Below are positions 1 through 5,027 of a stretch of DNA of 5,104 nt, piece after piece. Both the position numbers and the translations under genes were made by a program. The stretch comes from Nitrospirota bacterium (GTDB lineage: Bacteria; Nitrospirota; Nitrospiria; SBBL01; Manganitrophaceae). The stretch lies in contig JAHFEM010000203.1 of assembly GCA_023248505.1 (NCBI GenBank), forward strand, positions 1 through 5,104. The letters run 5' to 3'. Each line of letters opens with the position of its first letter. Positions within the stretch are counted from its first letter, which is position 1. Below the pieces are notes generated by a model that saw only the letters and a list, made by a program, of their open reading frames with translations, searched no databases and was not told the origin of the DNA.

Positions 1-1
1 G

Positions 2-631
2 CGGGAAACCGGAACCAAGACGGAACAGGAATTGAAGGATCAGAGGCTCAGGATCGATCAGATGAACGAGGCGCTGAAGGTGACCGAAGCGGAAGCCGCC
101 CGGAAAGAGAGAGAGCTTCGCGAAGCAGACGCAGCCCACAAGGATCTCATCGGCCAGCTTGAAAAAGAGATCACCGACGGGAGCATTAAGATCACCCAGT
201 TGAAAGACCGTCTCTCCGTGGAGATCGTCGACAAGATCCTCTTCGCCTCGGGCAGCGACCAGGTGACCTCTGAGGGGAAAGGGGTTCTCAAGAAGGTCAG
301 TGAGATTCTGAAAACCGTGAAGGAGAACAGCATCCGGATCGAAGGCCATACCGACAACGTGCCGATCGGATCGCGACTGGCGGGGAAATTTCCGAGCAAT
401 TGGGAGCTCTCCACCTCGCGCGCGACACAGGTCGTCCGGTATCTTTCCGATCTCGGCGTATCGCCGGAGAAAATGTCGGCGGTCGGATTATCGGAATACC
501 GGCCGGTCGCATCCAACGACACCCTGGAGGGGAAGCAGCGGAACCGAAGGATCGAGATCGTCCTCTACCCAAAAGACCTCCAGGAAATCGCCGCTTCCGT
601 CGAACCGCCCCAAAAACAAAATACCCGATAG
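2..631 (+). CDS. OmpA/MotB-family peptidoglycan-binding protein, 3' part
   Basis: The reading frame is open from base 2 to the TAG at 629-631, so the true start lies upstream of the window; the TTG at 32 is only an internal leucine codon. About the first 70 visible residues are Glu/Lys/Ala-rich and heptad-like, suggesting a coiled-coil stalk. A C-terminal OmpA-like domain follows, from the ILFASGS strand (about 238-262) to the RNRRIEIVL motif (about 542-568). The EGHTDNVPI motif supplies the Asp at 353-355 and STSRA supplies the Arg at 419-421. In OmpA-family proteins these two residues bind diaminopimelate of peptidoglycan. The NWELSTSRA form is common in MotB and MotB-like proteins. The protein probably anchors an envelope or motor component to the cell wall in the periplasm. 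Without the N-terminus I cannot separate a MotB stator (one membrane helix) from a lipoprotein or other OmpA-family protein. A strong terminator follows directly. Confidence 0.9.
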   Translation, partial: RETGTKTEQELKDQRLRIDQMNEALKVTEAEAARKERELREADAAHKDLIGQLEKEITDGSIKITQLKDRLSVEIVDKILFASGSDQVTSEGKGVLKKVSEILKTVKENSIRIEGHTDNVPIGSRLAGKFPSNWELSTSRATQVVRYLSDLGVSPEKMSAVGLSEYRPVASNDTLEGKQRNRRIEIVLYPKDLQEIAASVEPPQKQNTR

Positions 632-640
632 GCCAGGAGC

Positions 641-687
641 AAAGAGCCGGCCCGCCGAGTGGAAACCGGCGGACCGGCTCTTTCTAC
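641..687 (+). terminator. Rho-independent-type terminator after the OmpA/MotB-family gene
   Basis: Bases 641-657 pair with 667-683 in a 17-position stem that has one C-A mismatch (651/673) and a 9-nt loop (658-666). The stem is very GC-rich in the middle and closes with AAAGAG/CTCTTT, so the descending strand ends in a short T run (681-683, then CT). It begins 10 bases after the stop codon. The U tract is short for a textbook intrinsic terminator, but stem strength and position make transcript termination likely. It separates this gene from mtnA. The near-symmetric stem could also work for the opposite strand. Confidence 0.8.
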
Positions 688-717
688 GTTGATCGAAACC
701 GCGGAGCGTCAAATCGA

Positions 718-747
718 TTGACAATCTCCCCCCCCTTCCCCTAAAAT
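718..747 (+). promoter_or_regulatory. Near-consensus housekeeping promoter of mtnA
   Basis: A perfect -35 hexamer TTGACA (718-723) is followed after 18 bp by TAAAAT (742-747), a 5/6 match to the -10 consensus. Transcription normally starts about 7 bases beyond the -10 box, which falls on 754-755, and A755 is the first base of the mtnA ATG. No Shine-Dalgarno sequence lies between the -10 box and the ATG, so the transcript is predicted to be leaderless. The spacer contains eight consecutive C residues (728-735). Placement just downstream of a terminator supports an independent transcription unit. Confidence 0.7.
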
Positions 748-754
748 CGCCTTC

Positions 755-1789
755 ATGGTCAACGCTGTTGAATGGAAAGAAGGGGCCGTCCGGCTGCTCG
801 ATCAGACGAAGCTGCCGACAGAGGTCGTCTACATCGATTGCAAAGAGGTCGAGACGGTTGCGCGCGGAATCAAAGAGCTCTGGGTGCGCGGGGCGCCGGC
901 CATCGGCATCACCGCCGCATACGGGATCGCGCTCGCGGCGCAAAAGCTCTCGGCCAAATCGTTTGATGACTTTTACCAGCAGCTTCTCCCGAGCTGCGAT
1001 CTGCTCGCCGCCACACGGCCGACCGCCGTCAATCTCTTCTGGGCCATTCAGAGGATGAAGGAAACGGCACAAGCCCGCCGGAGCGAAACGCCCGATGCTC
1101 TGAAAAAAATCTTGCTGGAGGAAGCGCACGCGATCCTCCGCGAGGATATCGCGATGAACCGCGCCATCGGAAAATTCGGCGCGGTCTTCATAGAGAAGGG
1201 GGCCGGGGTCCTCACCCACTGCAATGCGGGGGCGCTCGCCACCGGCGGTTATGGCACGGCGCTCGGCGTCATCCGGCGCGCATGGGAAGAGAACAAAAAG
1301 ATCTCGGTCTTTGCCGACGAGACCCGTCCGATCCTGCAAGGCGCCCGGCTCACCGCCTGGGAGCTGGCGCAGGATCAAATTCCGGTCACCTTGATCACCG
1401 ACAACATGGCCGGATTCTTCATGAAGCAGGGGAAGATTCAGTGCTGCGTGGTGGGAGCAGACCGGATCGCCGCCAACGGCGACACCGCCAACAAAATCGG
1501 CACCTACAGCGTGGCGATTCTGGCGAAGGAGCACGGCATCCCCTTCTACGTCGCCGCGCCGAGTTCCACGATCGATTTCAGCATCGCCTCGGGCGATCAA
1601 ATTCCGATCGAGGAACGAAATCACAGTGAAGTGACCCACATGGGGGGGAAACAGATCGCCGCCTCCGGCATCCAAATCGCCAACCCCGCCTTCGACGTCA
1701 CCCCCGCCAAATACATCACCGCCATCATCACCGACAAGGGGGCCTTCAAGCCGGAAGAGCTTATCAAACTCAAAATTTCCCGAGCGTAA
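755..1789 (+). CDS. mtnA: S-methyl-5-thioribose-1-phosphate isomerase (methionine salvage)
   Basis: This 344-residue protein matches the usual length and motifs of MtnA, a cytosolic relative of the eIF2B alpha/beta/delta subunits. MtnA converts 5-methylthioribose-1-phosphate to methylthioribulose-1-phosphate in the methionine salvage pathway. Visible signatures, by residue, are RGAPAIG (45-51), RPTAVN (88-93), [18 protein letters not shown] (154-171), DETRP (188-192), TDNMAG (215-220), [18 protein letters not shown] (234-251) and FYVAAP (264-269). Cys156 and Asp236 correspond to the catalytic Cys and Asp described for Bacillus subtilis MtnA (Cys160, Asp240). The ATG at 755 is the only start available: an in-frame TGA lies at 719-721 with no other start codon between. 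There is no ribosome binding site, and the promoter abuts the ATG, consistent with leaderless translation. No other salvage genes (mtnP, mtnK, mtnB and so on) lie in the window. The closely related ribose-1,5-bisphosphate isomerase family is a less likely alternative because the fit to MtnA motifs and length is so close. Confidence 0.95.
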   Translation: MVNAVEWKEGAVRLLDQTKLPTEVVYIDCKEVETVARGIKELWVRGAPAIGITAAYGIALAAQKLSAKSFDDFYQQLLPSCDLLAATRPTAVNLFWAIQRMKETAQARRSETPDALKKILLEEAHAILREDIAMNRAIGKFGAVFIEKGAGVLTHCNAGALATGGYGTALGVIRRAWEENKKISVFADETRPILQGARLTAWELAQDQIPVTLITDNMAGFFMKQGKIQCCVVGADRIAANGDTANKIGTYSVAILAKEHGIPFYVAAPSSTIDFSIASGDQIPIEERNHSEVTHMGGKQIAASGIQIANPAFDVTPAKYITAIITDKGAFKPEELIKLKISRA

Positions 1790-1858
1790 AACCAACCGCA
1801 GCAACCCCCGGCCGCCTTGCCATTCGCCATTCCTATATGTTATATCCTCCCCTAATTA

Positions 1859-1873
1859 TCCGGATGATCCGGA
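1859..1873. repeat. 15-bp interrupted palindrome, operator-like
   Basis: TCCGGAT (1859-1865) and ATCCGGA (1867-1873) are perfect inverted 7-bp arms around a single G. The spacer is too short for an RNA hairpin using the whole arms, so a dimeric protein binding site is more plausible than a terminator. It sits 70 bp after mtnA and about 190 bp before cysK. No regulator can be named from the sequence. Confidence 0.4.
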
Positions 1874-1904
1874 AGTTCACCCCACATTCTTTATGCCTTT
1901 ACGC

Positions 1905-2025
1905 CGTCGTTCCCGCGAAAAAGGAGTGGGAACCTAAAGAACTGGATTGCTTCGCGAAACGAAAGGAACGCGCCGGCGCGTATAATTAAAGAAGCGCTTT
2001 CCCGATTAAATATTCGGGAATGACG
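1905..2025. repeat. REP/MITE-like palindromic intergenic element
   Basis: The element is bounded by inverted ends CGTCGTTCCCG (1905-1915) and CGGGAATGACG (2015-2025), which match at 10 of 11 positions. Each end forms its own hairpin: GTTCCC/GGGAAC (1909-1914 with 1928-1933), and TTCCCGA/TCGGGAA (1999-2005 with 2014-2020, 8-nt loop). A perfect 14-bp palindrome, ACGCGCCGGCGCGT (1968-1981), sits in the middle. Short intergenic repeats with CGTCATTCCCG-type ends are common in many GC-rich bacterial genomes, and this looks like a diverged pair of such units. It contains no coding frame of its own. A perfect TATAAT (1981-1986) lies inside it but has no recognisable -35 box at the right distance, so it is only a weak promoter candidate for cysK. 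Copy number elsewhere is unknown from this window. Confidence 0.6.
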
Positions 2026-2054
2026 TATCAAAAACTTTCACCCCTGTTTGAGAG

Positions 2055-2062
2055 AAGAGGAG
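2055..2062 (+). promoter_or_regulatory. Shine-Dalgarno sequence that fixes the cysK start
   Basis: The purine-rich AAGAGGAG (2055-2062) ends two bases before ATG 2065; its GAGG core (2057-2060) is four bases away. The upstream in-frame ATG at 2020 has no such site, so this supports initiation at 2065. The spacing is on the short side. Confidence 0.6.
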
Positions 2063-2064
2063 AG

Positions 2065-3078
2065 ATGAATATTCATGACAATGTGCTCGAGCTGATCGGC
2101 CGGACGCCGCTCATTCGGTTGAAAGGCCCGTCCGAAATGACAGGATGCAACATTTTAGGGAAGGCGGAGTTTCTCAACCCCGGCGGATCGATCAAAGATC
2201 GGACCGCGCTCGGGATGATTCGCGATGCGGAGAAACGGGGCCTTCTGAAAAAAGGGGGGACAATCGTCGAAGGAACCGCGGGGAACACCGGGATCGGGTT
2301 GGCGTTGATCGGGCGGGTCCTGGGATATCGCACCCTGATCGTCATCCCCGAAACGCAGAGCACGGAGAAGTTCGAGACGCTGCGGCTCTACGGCGCGGAG
2401 CTGAAATTGGTTCCCGAAGCCCCCTATTCGACGACGAGGCATTTCGTCAAGATCGCCGGTCAGCTCGCCCAAGAAATGAACGAAGCGTCGCCCGGCTCCG
2501 CCTTCTGGGCGAGACAATTCGACAACACCGCCAACCGCGACTTTCACTACTCGACGACGGGGGCGGAGATTTGGGAGCAGACGGCGGGGAAGGTCGATGG
2601 CTTCAACTGCGCCGTCGGAACCGGGGGGACGTTGGCCGGGGTCGGCATGGCGCTGAAGGCGCGGAACCCGAAGGTGGTCATCGCTCTCACCGATCCGATG
2701 GGAGCCGCCCTCTACAACTATTACAAGCACGGCGAATTGAAATCGGAGGGAGATTCGATTGCCGAGGGGGTCGGTCAGAGCCGGGTCACCGAAAATTTGG
2801 TCGGCGCCCCGATCGACGAGGCCTATCAAATTCCAGACGATGAAGCACTCCCCTACATTTTTAATTTATTGCGGGACGAAGGGCTCTGCGTGGGGGGCTC
2901 TTCGGGGATCAACGTCGCCGGGGCGGTTCGGCTGGCGCGCAAGCTCGGCCCGGGGCATACCATCGTGACGATTCTGGCCGACGGCGGGATGCGGTATCAG
3001 CGGAGACTTTTCAATCCGGCCTTCTTGCGGGAGCAGAAATTGCCGGTGCCGGAGTGGCTCGAATCGCCCTCGCGTTAA
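2065..3078 (+). CDS. cysK: Cysteine synthase A (O-acetylserine sulfhydrylase)
   Basis: This 337-residue PLP enzyme of fold type II converts O-acetylserine and sulfide to cysteine and acetate in the cytosol. The family N-terminus is evident (NVLELIGRTPLIRL, residues 6-19). Lys44 in NPGGSIKDR is the expected PLP Schiff-base lysine. TAGNTG (71-76) occupies the substrate-carboxylate loop, GTGGTLAG (185-192) the phosphate-binding loop, and GGSSGIN (277-283) the loop near the pyridine nitrogen. It is slightly longer than enterobacterial CysK (about 323 residues). Features such as TAGNTG in place of TSGNTG, the FDNTANRD and GELKSEG segments and the LFNPAFL tail match, from memory, a CysK subgroup known in alphaproteobacteria. 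The start at 2065 is preferred over ATG 2020: it has the Shine-Dalgarno, matches the family N-terminus, and avoids 15 extra residues encoded partly by the repeat. Cystathionine beta-synthase or a CysM-type enzyme is less likely, since no CBS domains are present. Confidence 0.92.
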   Translation: MNIHDNVLELIGRTPLIRLKGPSEMTGCNILGKAEFLNPGGSIKDRTALGMIRDAEKRGLLKKGGTIVEGTAGNTGIGLALIGRVLGYRTLIVIPETQSTEKFETLRLYGAELKLVPEAPYSTTRHFVKIAGQLAQEMNEASPGSAFWARQFDNTANRDFHYSTTGAEIWEQTAGKVDGFNCAVGTGGTLAGVGMALKARNPKVVIALTDPMGAALYNYYKHGELKSEGDSIAEGVGQSRVTENLVGAPIDEAYQIPDDEALPYIFNLLRDEGLCVGGSSGINVAGAVRLARKLGPGHTIVTILADGGMRYQRRLFNPAFLREQKLPVPEWLESPSR

Positions 3079-3129
3079 GTACCCGGATGGCAAACCAGGT
3101 CAGAGGATTTTGTACGTTATGCTATTAGA

Positions 3130-3139
3130 CTGACGTCAG
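3130..3139. repeat. Perfect 10-bp palindrome upstream of the HEPN-like gene
   Basis: CTGACGTCAG (3130-3139) is a perfect palindrome in the 119-bp gap between cysK and the HEPN-like gene, about 60 bp before that gene's preferred start. It could be an operator half of a regulated promoter, but the nearby -10-like hexamers (TATGCT at 3118, TATTAG at 3123) lack good -35 partners, so I assign no promoter here. Confidence 0.3.
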
Positions 3140-3187
3140 CGTCATGCGAATTAATTGCGATATCACTTGGAGTTCCCCGGCCTTATC

Positions 3188-3192
3188 TGGAG
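3188..3192 (+). promoter_or_regulatory. Shine-Dalgarno sequence that decides the HEPN-like gene start
   Basis: TGGAG at 3188-3192 is followed by a 5-base spacer and then ATG 3198. The alternative in-frame ATG at 3144 is preceded by TGACGTCAGCGTC, with no purine-rich ribosome site. This favours the shorter protein. Confidence 0.55.
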
Positions 3193-3197
3193 CAACA

Positions 3198-4433
3198 ATG
3201 TCAGTTAACTGGAAGAAAGGCTATGATACTGAGAGACTGGCCAAAAAGCTCGAGGCGGCAAAATCCACGGACAGTTCAGGAAAGGTTACCTTCAATGCTT
3301 TTGAGTTTGAAGATTGTGCTGCAGTTCTATTCAATATCATCGAATGCAACGGAGATGTTCCCGAAAGTGATAAGCACAAAATGGTCCATGGTGCTTTGTT
3401 TTCTGCAGGACATAAAGGAATCATTACTGCAAGTACTATCTTATCAGAATTCCGAAAACTTGAGTCAGCCTTCCTCAAGCAACCACCCAGCCAATATGTA
3501 CTGTGTACGTCACTATCAGTCACTCGATTTTCGAAACCTAAGAGTATAAATGCCGATGGCGGAAGCATAAAATTTTTGCGTAACCTTCCTCCGGAATTTG
3601 CCGAACCTGCAAATAAACTCCTCCATATTGGTCAGCACTCTTTACCTGCAAAACCTCCTAACAACTACCTGACGGTGCAAATATCTGTTAACGCTCGGTC
3701 GCCGGAAGCTGCAGCTGATCAAGCTTTTGAAGTCCTTGACCTCATACGAGGAATATGGAACTTCAGGTTGAACATACATCGCACAATGCGCTATTCCTCA
3801 GGTATAAGGAATCCTGTAAATCTACTGGTTTCTGGCCCCTTACAAACGCTCCATCTTCCAACAGGAGAACTGGCTACGGATATGTGGTGGTATGACCCAG
3901 ACTACCAGCACCCATTAAAACCTTACGACATCAATAAAAGCCTTAAAAGGTTATACCGGTTTGGAAATTCTGCAAGAAAAATTCTTTCCACCCATTGTAA
4001 TAAGAATATTATTGAGACCGGGATCCGGGAATACTGCCGCGCTTTGGATCATACTAACTGGAATACAGCATTTCTAAAACTATGGTCAGTTCTTGAATCT
4101 CTTACACATACTGAGATGGACAACTACAAAGTCACTATAAGGCGCGCAGCATTTGTTTGGCGAGAGCCTAATTATCACAAAGAAATTCTTAATCACCTTC
4201 GCGAATTACGTAACTCTTTTGTCCATGCAAACAAATCCAGCAATAGTATAGAGTTGTATATGTACCAGCTAAAACGGTATGTAGAAGCTATGATCAGATT
4301 TCATCTAGGAAGAGGGCGGATTTTTTCAAATATAGAGGAAGCCGCCGACTTTTTGGATCTACCAACTAATCTCGATATATTAAAACAGAAAAACAAAATG
4401 CTCAATATGGCTCGCAGATTCAGGCATACTTGA
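3198..4433 (+). CDS. Uncharacterised protein with C-terminal HEPN-like domain (Rx4H motif)
   Basis: From ATG 3198 the protein has 411 residues; an in-frame ATG at 3144 would give 429 but lacks a ribosome site. I do not recognise the N-terminal two-thirds, which shows no signal peptide, membrane segment or nucleotide-binding loop. Residues about 290-375 (counted from 3198) look like a helical HEPN domain. WNTAFLKLWSVLESLTHTE (about 288-306) resembles the first core helix with its conserved acidic residue. RELRNSFVHA (about 335-344) contains R-N-S-F-V-H, the Rx4H motif with the preferred Asn after Arg. In active HEPN RNases this Arg and His form the metal-independent catalytic site at a dimer interface. 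The overall pattern recalls ApeA-like HEPN proteins, so RNA cleavage in defence or a toxin role is plausible but inferred. Its GC content (about 37% in a hand-counted 60-base line at 4201) is far below that of the upstream genes, suggesting horizontal acquisition. No antitoxin gene is adjacent within the window unless it lies downstream. Confidence 0.75.
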   Translation: MSVNWKKGYDTERLAKKLEAAKSTDSSGKVTFNAFEFEDCAAVLFNIIECNGDVPESDKHKMVHGALFSAGHKGIITASTILSEFRKLESAFLKQPPSQYVLCTSLSVTRFSKPKSINADGGSIKFLRNLPPEFAEPANKLLHIGQHSLPAKPPNNYLTVQISVNARSPEAAADQAFEVLDLIRGIWNFRLNIHRTMRYSSGIRNPVNLLVSGPLQTLHLPTGELATDMWWYDPDYQHPLKPYDINKSLKRLYRFGNSARKILSTHCNKNIIETGIREYCRALDHTNWNTAFLKLWSVLESLTHTEMDNYKVTIRRAAFVWREPNYHKEILNHLRELRNSFVHANKSSNSIELYMYQLKRYVEAMIRFHLGRGRIFSNIEEAADFLDLPTNLDILKQKNKMLNMARRFRHT

Positions 4434-4485
4434 AAAAGTTAATCGGCTTGGACTTATGACAAAGTCGTCACCAACTCTAAATCGA

Positions 4486-4548
4486 CAACTGACTTGGACC
4501 GGAATTGACCCCACCGAAGTTGAGAACCCCCGGTAGCCATGATCCGGG
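4486..4548. mobile_element. Possible insertion-sequence end remnant (IS21-like?)
   Basis: Three similar units follow each other: ACTTGGACCGG (4493-4503 region), AATTGACCCCACC (4503-4515) and AGTTGAGAACCCCCGG (4518-4533). Their shared pattern is TTGA/TTGG followed by a C run. Imperfect tandem repeats of this TTGACCCC kind recall the multiple terminal repeats of IS21-family elements. A 5-bp GC stem (CCCGG 4529-4533 with CCGGG 4544-4548) overlaps the last unit. No transposase gene, opposite terminus or target duplication is visible, so this is at most a solo end or relic. The family assignment rests on resemblance only. Confidence 0.25.
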
Positions 4549-4602
4549 AAAAAGCTCTTTCTTGAATGACTTTTAACGCCATTTGCAAGGCAGGTATTTT
4601 AA

Positions 4603-4662
4603 AACCTTGTCCGGGCGGTTTATCCTTCTCCGGTGGTGGTTTAGCACCGTTGTCACAAGGTT
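4603..4662. repeat. Inverted repeat with internal hairpin
   Basis: AACCTTGT (4603-4610) and ACAAGGTT (4655-4662) are perfect 8-bp inverted arms enclosing 44 bases. Inside, CGGTG (4631-4635) can pair with CACCG (4645-4649). A second copy of the arm core, CAAGG (4586-4590), also faces CCTTG (4605-4609). The patch could fold as a structured RNA or be part of decayed mobile DNA. No T tract follows, so it is not a standard terminator. Confidence 0.35.
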
Positions 4663-4721
4663 AAGGGCTGCCCCCCTGCCCTTTCTCAATTGGTCATTAT
4701 AGAAGGCTGGGAGCTACCGGT

Positions 4722-4733
4722 CCATAATTATGG
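4722..4733. repeat. Perfect 12-bp palindrome
   Basis: CCATAATTATGG reads the same on both strands. It sits in gene-free DNA about 75 bp upstream of the -35 box at 4809, so it might be an operator, but it has no further support. Confidence 0.3.
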
Positions 4734-4808
4734 CTTAGAACTAAAGTCAAATTTCTCGGTGGTCCCATCTCATTCGGCTTTTTCACTTTTTCCTTTCAAA
4801 TATCATTC

Positions 4809-4837
4809 TTGTCATCTGATCTCTATTTCAGTATAAT
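4809..4837 (+). promoter_or_regulatory. Near-consensus housekeeping promoter
   Basis: TTGTCA (4809-4814, 5/6 to the -35 consensus) is followed after an ideal 17-bp spacer by a perfect TATAAT (4832-4837). Predicted transcription start is near 4843-4844 in a purine stretch. The upstream region 4776-4808 is T/A-rich and might act as an UP-like element. The transcript would carry a leader of roughly 185 bases before the GTG at 5028, so the promoter most likely serves the partial gene at the window end. Confidence 0.6.
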
Positions 4838-4869
4838 CCCAGAGATATTTAGAGGTAGGAGATAGGATA

Positions 4870-4893
4870 TTGCTCTCGAGCCGTCCACTTTAA
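4870..4893 (+). CDS. Possible 7-codon leader peptide
   Basis: AGGAG (4857-4861) lies eight bases before TTG 4870, which opens a frame of seven codons (MLSSRPL) ending at TAA 4891-4893. It falls in the leader predicted from the 4809-4837 promoter. Nothing in the residues suggests a known attenuation leader: there is no run of one amino acid. It may be chance, and the Shine-Dalgarno may have no role. Confidence 0.15.
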   Translation: MLSSRPL

Positions 4894-5013
4894 AAAGAAG
4901 ATTGGTGAAGAAGCGGCAATTAGAATCGTACTCTGACCTCACTTTCGTCTTTCCGACCTAATCTATATCATCTCATTAAACGAGGGATAACCTTCAATAG
5001 ATCTTCTTTGAAC

Positions 5014-5020
5014 AGAAGGG
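5014..5020 (+). promoter_or_regulatory. Shine-Dalgarno for the gene at the window end
   Basis: AGAAGGG (5014-5020) ends seven bases before GTG 5028, a standard spacing. It is the main reason to accept a GTG start there rather than the internal ATG at 5049. Confidence 0.5.
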
Positions 5021-5027
5021 AACGGAA

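Larger units (their letters stand above)
4434..5027. other. 594-bp stretch without a convincing gene
   Basis: All frames on both strands are broken by stops and carry only short fragments. The stretch holds a repeat-bearing patch resembling an insertion-sequence end (4486-4548), an inverted-repeat patch (4603-4662), a 12-bp palindrome (4722-4733), a pyrimidine-rich run (about 4776-4810), a good promoter (4809-4837) and a 7-codon leader-like frame (4870-4893). Each is described separately. The composition is mixed: AT-rich overall with GC-richer islands near 4500-4550 and 4610-4680, which suggests a patchwork of decayed mobile DNA. Confidence 0.6.

Noticed and set aside
400..744. Plus-strand frame overlapping the OmpA/MotB-family gene, its terminator and the mtnA promoter
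   Set aside because: It is Arg/Pro/Gly-rich, crosses a strong terminator hairpin and has no motif, so it is a shadow frame.
488..1804. 438-codon open frame on the minus strand covering all of mtnA
   Set aside because: It is antisense to a clearly identified gene. Its translation is rich in Gly, Arg and Asp, as expected of a shadow frame in GC-rich DNA, and shows no recognisable motif.
1981..1986. Perfect TATAAT as the main cysK promoter
   Set aside because: No -35-like hexamer lies 16-18 bp upstream and there is no extended -10 motif. I mention it within the repeat but do not call a promoter.
2145..2843. Long open frames on both strands inside cysK (plus 2145-2843, minus 2155-2829)
   Set aside because: The translations are low-complexity and Arg/Gly-rich, with no family features. 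They are by-products of high GC in the real cysK frame.
4452..4653. Minus-strand frame of about 65 codons open across the putative IS end
   Set aside because: It has no good start or ribosome site, a stop directly upstream, and no recognisable transposase motif. It may be chance or a decayed remnant.
4571..4666. Resemblance to an integron attC site (TTTTAAC ... GTTAAGG)
   Set aside because: The terminal heptamers do not match the RYYYAAC/GTTRRRY pattern properly, the internal arms are not complementary in the required way, and there is no integrase or cassette array.
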